64,000 nt of DNA from NCBI RefSeq assembly GCF_000219875.1, contig NC_017167.1, positions 2,441,361 to 2,505,360 of the forward strand, given 5' to 3'. A program made the translations under genes and the position numbers. Position 1 is the stretch's first letter; each line of letters begins with the position of its first letter. Source of the stretch: Alicyclobacillus acidocaldarius subsp. acidocaldarius Tc-4-1 (GTDB taxonomy: Bacteria > Bacillota > Bacilli > Alicyclobacillales > Alicyclobacillaceae). The notes below the pieces were generated by a model that did no database searches, was not told where the DNA came from, and saw only the letters and a list, made by a program, of their open reading frames with translations. Below are positions 61,095 through 64,000 of this stretch, piece by piece.

Positions 61095-62402
61095 TCACCT
61101 CTCGATCCACTGCGCGGTGACGAGCGCCTTCGCGAACACGTCGTTCTTGTCCGCAATCTCGACCTCCACCTTGGCATAGCGCCGCCCGTCGTTCAGCACG
61201 CGCGCCCGCGCGTCGATAGTGGTATCGACCGGCACGGGCCGAAGCACATACAGCGTCATGTTCTCAATCAGCATATCGACGTGCCGCGCCCTGCGCAGGC
61301 AGACGCGCGCCGCCTCCTGGATAATGGTCGTGAGCGATCCCGTCGCGAGCGTACCGCCCGAGGTCGTCATCTGCGGCGTGACCTGGCCTCGCAACACGGC
61401 GGAGCCGTCCGGGGTCTGCACCACGTTGAAGTCCCGCACCACCACGTCCTCGACGGTCTCCCCCACCTGCGGCTGTCGGTTCATGATCTGCAGCGCCCGG
61501 ATCACGTCCTGGCGCGTGATCACGCCAATCACGTCCTTGTCCTTCACCACGGGCATGATCTCGAAGCCTTCGAACGCCATCCGGTGCGCGGCCGACGCGA
61601 TGGTCGTCTTCGGCGTGACGGACACCGGGTTGCGCGTCATGTACCGGGAGACGGGGGCATCGAGCTCCGCCTCCGCCACGTCGCGCGGGCTGATGATGCC
61701 GACGAGCCGGCCGTTCGCGTCCACCACCGGCATGCGCGAGTGGCCGGACTCCTCGACGAGGTGATAGTACTTGCGCACGGTGTCGTCAGGCCGAAGGCTC
61801 ACGAGCGGCTGATTTTGCAGCACGTCTTCCACGTAGAGGATGTCCTTTTTAATCAACCGGTCGTACAGCGCGCGGTTGATGAGCGAAGCGGTGGTGAACG
61901 TGTCGTAGGAGCACGAGATGAGCGGCAATTGGTACTCGTTGGCGAGCTTCTCGACCATGGGCGAGGCCGTGAACCCACCCGTGATGAGCACCGCGGCGCC
62001 GCTCTTGAGCGACATGCGCTGGACCTGCTCCCGGTTGCCCACAATCATGAGACACCCTGGGCTCAAATACCGGCTGATGGACTCGGTGCGCATGGCGCCA
62101 ATGACAAACCGGCTCAGCGTCTTGTGCAGGCCCTCTTTCCCGCCGAGCACCGTGCCTTCCACGATGCGCACCACTTCCGCGAAGGTCAGGCGCTCAATTT
62201 GCTCCTTCTCCTTCTTTTCCACGCGCACCGTGCCGATGCGGTCAAGCGTGGACACGAAGCCCTCCGCCTCAGCTTCTTTGATGGCTCGGTAGGCCGTCCC
62301 CTCGGACACGTTCAACACGCGTGCGATTTTGCGAACGGAAATCTGGGATCCAACCGGCAGGGATCGGATATACTCCAGGATTTGCTGATGTTTAGTCGTC
62401 AC
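61095..62402 (-). CDS. YtoI-like regulator: HTH, DRTGG, two CBS and hotdog domains
   Basis: GAGGAGG places the start at GTG 62402, giving 435 residues. Order: winged-helix (ILEYIRSLPVGSQISVRKIA, NVSEGTAYRAIKEAEAEGFV), a DRTGG-like domain (~residues 70-185, VLITGGFTASPMVEKLANE), a CBS pair (~190-310, HSRMPVVDANGRLVGIISP and GFEIMPVVKDKDVIGVITR), then a thioesterase-like hotdog fold (~335-435). B. subtilis YtoI has the same order. CBS pairs bind adenine nucleotides, so an energy- or nucleotide-sensing regulator is likely. It lies directly upstream of dnaE. Confidence 0.88.
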   Translation of the reverse strand: MTTKHQQILEYIRSLPVGSQISVRKIARVLNVSEGTAYRAIKEAEAEGFVSTLDRIGTVRVEKKEKEQIERLTFAEVVRIVEGTVLGGKEGLHKTLSRFVIGAMRTESISRYLSPGCLMIVGNREQVQRMSLKSGAAVLITGGFTASPMVEKLANEYQLPLISCSYDTFTTASLINRALYDRLIKKDILYVEDVLQNQPLVSLRPDDTVRKYYHLVEESGHSRMPVVDANGRLVGIISPRDVAEAELDAPVSRYMTRNPVSVTPKTTIASAAHRMAFEGFEIMPVVKDKDVIGVITRQDVIRALQIMNRQPQVGETVEDVVVRDFNVVQTPDGSAVLRGQVTPQMTTSGGTLATGSLTTIIQEAARVCLRRARHVDMLIENMTLYVLRPVPVDTTIDARARVLNDGRRYAKVEVEIADKNDVFAKALVTAQWIER

Positions 62403-62540
62403 GGATCCTCCTCGGACCGCCCCGCGGTCCCTCACGGCTTAGAATCTAGCTTGATCATAGCTTTCACGAACCTGTCGTCAATTGCCCTTCAAATGCGTGT
62501 AGAATGGTGCCAAAGCCTGTGCGATGGGGAGACGTGAGTC

Positions 62541-63431
62541 ATGCGCGTATACGACGACGTGCGCCGCATGGTGGGCATGCGCGGCGCCTCTCATCCCGCG
62601 CTCGATTGGACCTGGCGCATCGCGGTCATCCTCTTTTCCGACTTGGTGGGCGCCGTCGCGGTCAACAACTTCCTCACCCCCGCCCACATCCTCGCCGGCG
62701 GCGTCACGGGCGTGGCGCAGATCCTCCATCACTACGTCCCCGCCCTCGGCGTAGGCACCATGTACTTTGTGTTCAACATCCCGCTCTTCCTCCTCGGCTA
62801 CCGATATCTCGGGCGCCGGTTCATCTTTCAGACCGGCATTGCCATCCTTGGCTTCTCTGCGCTCGCGGACTTTGTCCGACTCCATTTTTCCACGCCGACG
62901 GATCTGCTGCTCATGAGCCTGTACGGCGGCGTGCTCACGGGCCTTTCGTCGGGACTCGTCATCCGCGTCGGCGGCTCCATGGGCGGGACGGACATCGTGA
63001 GCCTCGTGGTGCATCGCCTGACGGGGCGCAATATCGGCTCCGTGAGCTTTGTCATGAACGCCGCCATCGTCCTCTTGTCCATGCTCGTCTTCGGCGTGCC
63101 CGCAGGATTGTACACCCTCGTCAGCATGTACGCCGCGTCTCGCGTTGTCTCGGGCCTGATGCACTTCCAGCAGCGGAAGACGGCACTCATCGTGACCTCG
63201 AAGCCAAGCGAGGTGGCAAGCGCCATCGGCCAGCGGCTCGTGCGCGGCTCGACCGTGATGCGCGCGTATGGCGCGTATACGCAGCGCGAGCGCGGCGTGC
63301 TGCTCTGCGCCATGACGCACCTCGAAATTGCGGATCTCAAGGAGATTGTCCAGTCGCTCGATCCGGACGCGTTCATCACCATCCTCGACACGACGGAGGT
63401 CATCGGGCGATTCCGGCAGAGCGCGCCGTGA
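62541..63431 (+). CDS. YitT-family membrane protein (DUF161/DUF2179)
   Basis: The product has 296 residues with GGGGAGACG upstream. Five or six membrane helices carry the repeated motif of the family: NNFLTPAHILAGGVTGVAQIL and GLSSGLVIRVGGSMGGTDIVSLVVHR. A C-terminal soluble DUF2179 domain (~residues 205-296) contains GSTVMRAYGAYTQRERGVLLCAM. The function of the family is not settled. It is divergent from the YtoI-like gene, with a 138-base gap. Confidence 0.88.
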   Translation: MRVYDDVRRMVGMRGASHPALDWTWRIAVILFSDLVGAVAVNNFLTPAHILAGGVTGVAQILHHYVPALGVGTMYFVFNIPLFLLGYRYLGRRFIFQTGIAILGFSALADFVRLHFSTPTDLLLMSLYGGVLTGLSSGLVIRVGGSMGGTDIVSLVVHRLTGRNIGSVSFVMNAAIVLLSMLVFGVPAGLYTLVSMYAASRVVSGLMHFQQRKTALIVTSKPSEVASAIGQRLVRGSTVMRAYGAYTQRERGVLLCAMTHLEIADLKEIVQSLDPDAFITILDTTEVIGRFRQSAP

Positions 63432-63513
63432 CGAGATCGCCAGGTTTAACTTTTCGTCTCTGCGAGCAAACTTGTAAGGAGCGTCAGTCTGGAAACCCTC
63501 GCAGGGAGGTCGA

Positions 63514-63762
63514 TTGCCCTTGAAGATCCCGTTGACCGTCGTCGTGGCCCTCGCCGCGTGGGCCGTAGGTGTGTGGCCGAGCGTCGACGCGTGGGCGGAC
63601 GCGTCCGTCCTTCATCATGCCTTGGCGCACGCGCTGTTCCTCGTGTCGGGCGGATTGCTAGGGTTCGAAGCCGCCCGCTATGCGGCGCAGAGCGCGGCGC
63701 GCCAGCGAACTGAGGAGCGCGAGTACGGCGCCGCCGATGCGGAGGAGGTGGCGCAATCGTGA
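63514..63762 (+). CDS. Small membrane protein with a His-rich loop, unknown
   Basis: The product has 82 residues from TTG 63514 after GGGAGGTCG. Two hydrophobic segments are visible (IPLTVVVALAAWAVGVW and LFLVSGGLLGFEAARY), with LHHALAHAL between them, whose His spacing could hold a metal or haem. A charged C-terminal tail follows. It overlaps the next gene by ATGA. Unrecognised. Confidence 0.55.
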   Translation: MPLKIPLTVVVALAAWAVGVWPSVDAWADASVLHHALAHALFLVSGGLLGFEAARYAAQSAARQRTEEREYGAADAEEVAQS

Positions 63763-63950
63763 AGCTTTCCCCATGGTTGCACGCCGGTGTGGCGTACGTC
63801 GGCGCGGCGGCGCTCGCGGCCACGTATTTGCCGGGCGTGATGGACGACGCGCTGCCGGCGGTCCACTTTTCGCAGCACCTCGCCATCACGGCGGCCGCGT
63901 TTCTGACGGCGTACGGCGTGGAGCGATTGCGCCAGTCCGCTGGAAAGTGA
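63759..63950 (+). CDS. Second small membrane protein of a pair, unknown
   Basis: The product has 63 residues. Two hydrophobic segments are visible (AGVAYVGAAALAATYLPG and LAITAAAFLTAYGVERL) with VHFSQHLA between them, like the His-bearing loop of the preceding protein. The ATGA overlap and shared layout suggest the two form one membrane complex. Nothing is seen in the last 50 bases of the window. Confidence 0.5.
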   Translation: MKLSPWLHAGVAYVGAAALAATYLPGVMDDALPAVHFSQHLAITAAAFLTAYGVERLRQSAGK

Positions 63951-64000
63951 GCGAGACCTGCGACAGACCCCCACAGTTTCACCTCGATGTGACGAATGAA

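Overview
The window is chromosomal DNA of a GC-rich (roughly 60%) spore-forming Firmicute, most like Alicyclobacillus. Support: a CotF-like spore coat protein, a canonical T-box leader, consensus sigma-A promoters, strong purine-rich ribosome binding sites with many GTG/TTG starts, a bacterial nitric oxide synthase, and a right half whose gene order (ytoI-like, dnaE, accD, accA, pyk ... two-component pair, icd-mdh, polA-mutM-coaE) recalls Bacillus. The genus is judged from remembered similarity, not from a search.

Region by region. 1-2.8 kb, minus strand: the 5' end of a type III-B CRISPR-Cas (Cmr) locus. It holds a cut-off cmr1, a CARF-HEPN ribonuclease broken by a G9 tract, and a CARF-RelE fusion resembling the cyclic-oligoadenylate-activated ribonuclease Cami1. 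No CRISPR array lies in the window. 3-8.9 kb: an MFS transporter, a NYN-domain nuclease, a ROK repressor, and a HAMP sensor-like membrane protein paired with an orphan sugar-binding lipoprotein. 8.9-13.4 kb: an amide-use cluster (formamidase, FmdB, frameshifted aliphatic amidase) divergent from an NCS1 permease with a cysteine-rich tail. 14-15.2 kb: an HD-GYP protein followed by a 47-residue exported peptide, then polyphosphate kinase. 17-22.7 kb: an SPFH protein and partner, an MFS exporter, unknown proteins and a CotF-like coat protein. 22.8-29 kb: a DeoR-galT-galK operon, an acetyltransferase with a secreted protein, an intracellular GH10 xylanase and a VIT1-type transporter. 29-37.7 kb: polyol dehydrogenase, MscS channel, a class B penicillin-binding protein, and a polysaccharide group (O-antigen-ligase-like protein, GT2, membrane proteins). 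37.8-41.8 kb: nitric oxide synthase, a slipin, tRNA-Leu(GAG) and NiaR. 41.8-63.9 kb: housekeeping. polA-mutM-coaE-lytic transglycosylase-MFS form one minus-strand run. A T-box leader with two antiterminator/terminator modules precedes chorismate mutase. icd-mdh, a two-component pair, trpS, pyk, accA-accD, dnaE and a YtoI-like regulator follow, then a YitT-family protein and two small membrane proteins.

Four apparent reading-frame breaks fall in the window. Two are in 9-base homopolymers (631-639 and 36275-36283), one is in a short A run in amiE, and one is suspected in fmdB. Sequencing error, phase variation and programmed slippage are all open for the homopolymer cases.
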